From assembly GCA_035307785.1 (NCBI GenBank), contig DATGHS010000069.1:1-14396 (forward strand): a stretch of 14,396 nt of DNA, given 5' to 3'. This document shows positions 14,294-14,396 of the stretch, in pieces; position 1 is the stretch's first letter; each line of letters opens with the position of its first letter. The position numbers and the translations under genes are program-made. Under the pieces are notes generated by a model. It was not told the origin of the DNA. It saw only the letters and a list, made by a program, of their open reading frames with translations, and did no database searches. Source of the DNA: DATGHS01 sp035307785 (GTDB lineage: Bacteria; Planctomycetota; Planctomycetia; Gemmatales; Gemmataceae).

Positions 14294-14396
14294 ATGACAG
14301 CGATGCTTGATCTGGAAACGATTCACCTTACCAGCGGAGCGCATTCCGACCGCCGCTTCGGCGTGTGTGCGATGGAAGCCGCTGCTTGGCTCGCAG
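14294..14396 (+). CDS. 5' end of a conserved small protein of unknown function (3' truncated)
   Basis: AAGGA lies 7 bases before the ATG at 14294, and the frame is open to the window end (34 codons). The product starts MTAMLDLETIHLTSGAHSDR, then RFGVCAMEAAAWLA. The SGAHxxxxxGVCxMEAxAWLAG pattern matches a small protein family I recall from planctomycetes, actinobacteria and phages that has no known function; such proteins usually continue with a Ser-Asp-His-Pro motif beyond this point. The single Cys in VCAMEA is typical. Only the N-terminus is visible, so no further domain can be judged. It diverges from the tRNA-like element. Confidence 0.75.
   Translation, partial: MTAMLDLETIHLTSGAHSDRRFGVCAMEAAAWLA

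Overview
The window looks like chromosomal DNA from a GC-rich planctomycete, most likely of the Pirellulales/Gemmatales kind. The evidence is a very large Ser/Thr kinase with a C-terminal WD40 tail, a Tat-exported aldo/keto reductase-like protein of planctomycete style, several secreted or lipidated proteins of planctomycete-type families, and palindromic dispersed repeats of the sort that litter these genomes. No rRNA, CRISPR array, transposase or phage structural gene is visible. Assignment is by family recognition only; no search was run.

Layout. 1-263: 3' end of an unrecognised gene, then about 310 bp without a convincing gene. 575-1267 (+): DUF502-family membrane protein. It converges on 1372-5916 (-), a 1514-residue receptor-like kinase: HEPN-like N-terminus, Hanks-type kinase domain, one membrane helix, and 14 WD40 repeats. 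A short palindrome lies between the two stop codons. 6122-6684 (-): a ParD/ParE toxin-antitoxin pair with a candidate operator, directly downstream of 6745-7713 (-), a Tat-signal aldo/keto reductase-like protein. 7865-8137 (+): a doubtful small membrane ORF ending in a nested hairpin.

8278-8909 (+): a second toxin-antitoxin pair, HigB-like toxin then XRE antitoxin, with a promoter/operator that predicts a leaderless mRNA. 8950-9087 (-) is a 46-codon remnant matching the 3' end of the patatin-like lipoprotein gene at 9792-11057 (-). Between these two copies sits 9115-9759 (+), a secreted protein of unknown function. 11299-11493 (-): a small zinc-ribbon protein. 11773-11979 (+): a small coiled-coil ORF. 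12143-12937 (+): a secreted or lipidated protein with a carboxypeptidase-regulatory-like domain. It shares a TTAA stop with 12934-14082 (-), a two-pore-type potassium channel. 14104-14167: a long palindromic repeat. 14180-14253 (-): a tRNA-like sequence with a broken acceptor stem. 14294-end (+): the start of a conserved small protein of unknown function.

The genes do not form one pathway. The common theme is envelope and signalling functions (kinase, channel, DUF502 protein, patatin lipoprotein, exported proteins) interspersed with toxin-antitoxin modules and repeat-driven rearrangement, especially at 8.1-9.8 kb and 14.1-14.3 kb. The most unusual items are the HEPN-like domain fused to a transmembrane kinase/WD40 protein, the leaderless self-regulated toxin-antitoxin promoter, the secreted gene bracketed by patatin 3'-end copies, and the disrupted tRNA-like element flanked by an 8-bp direct repeat.
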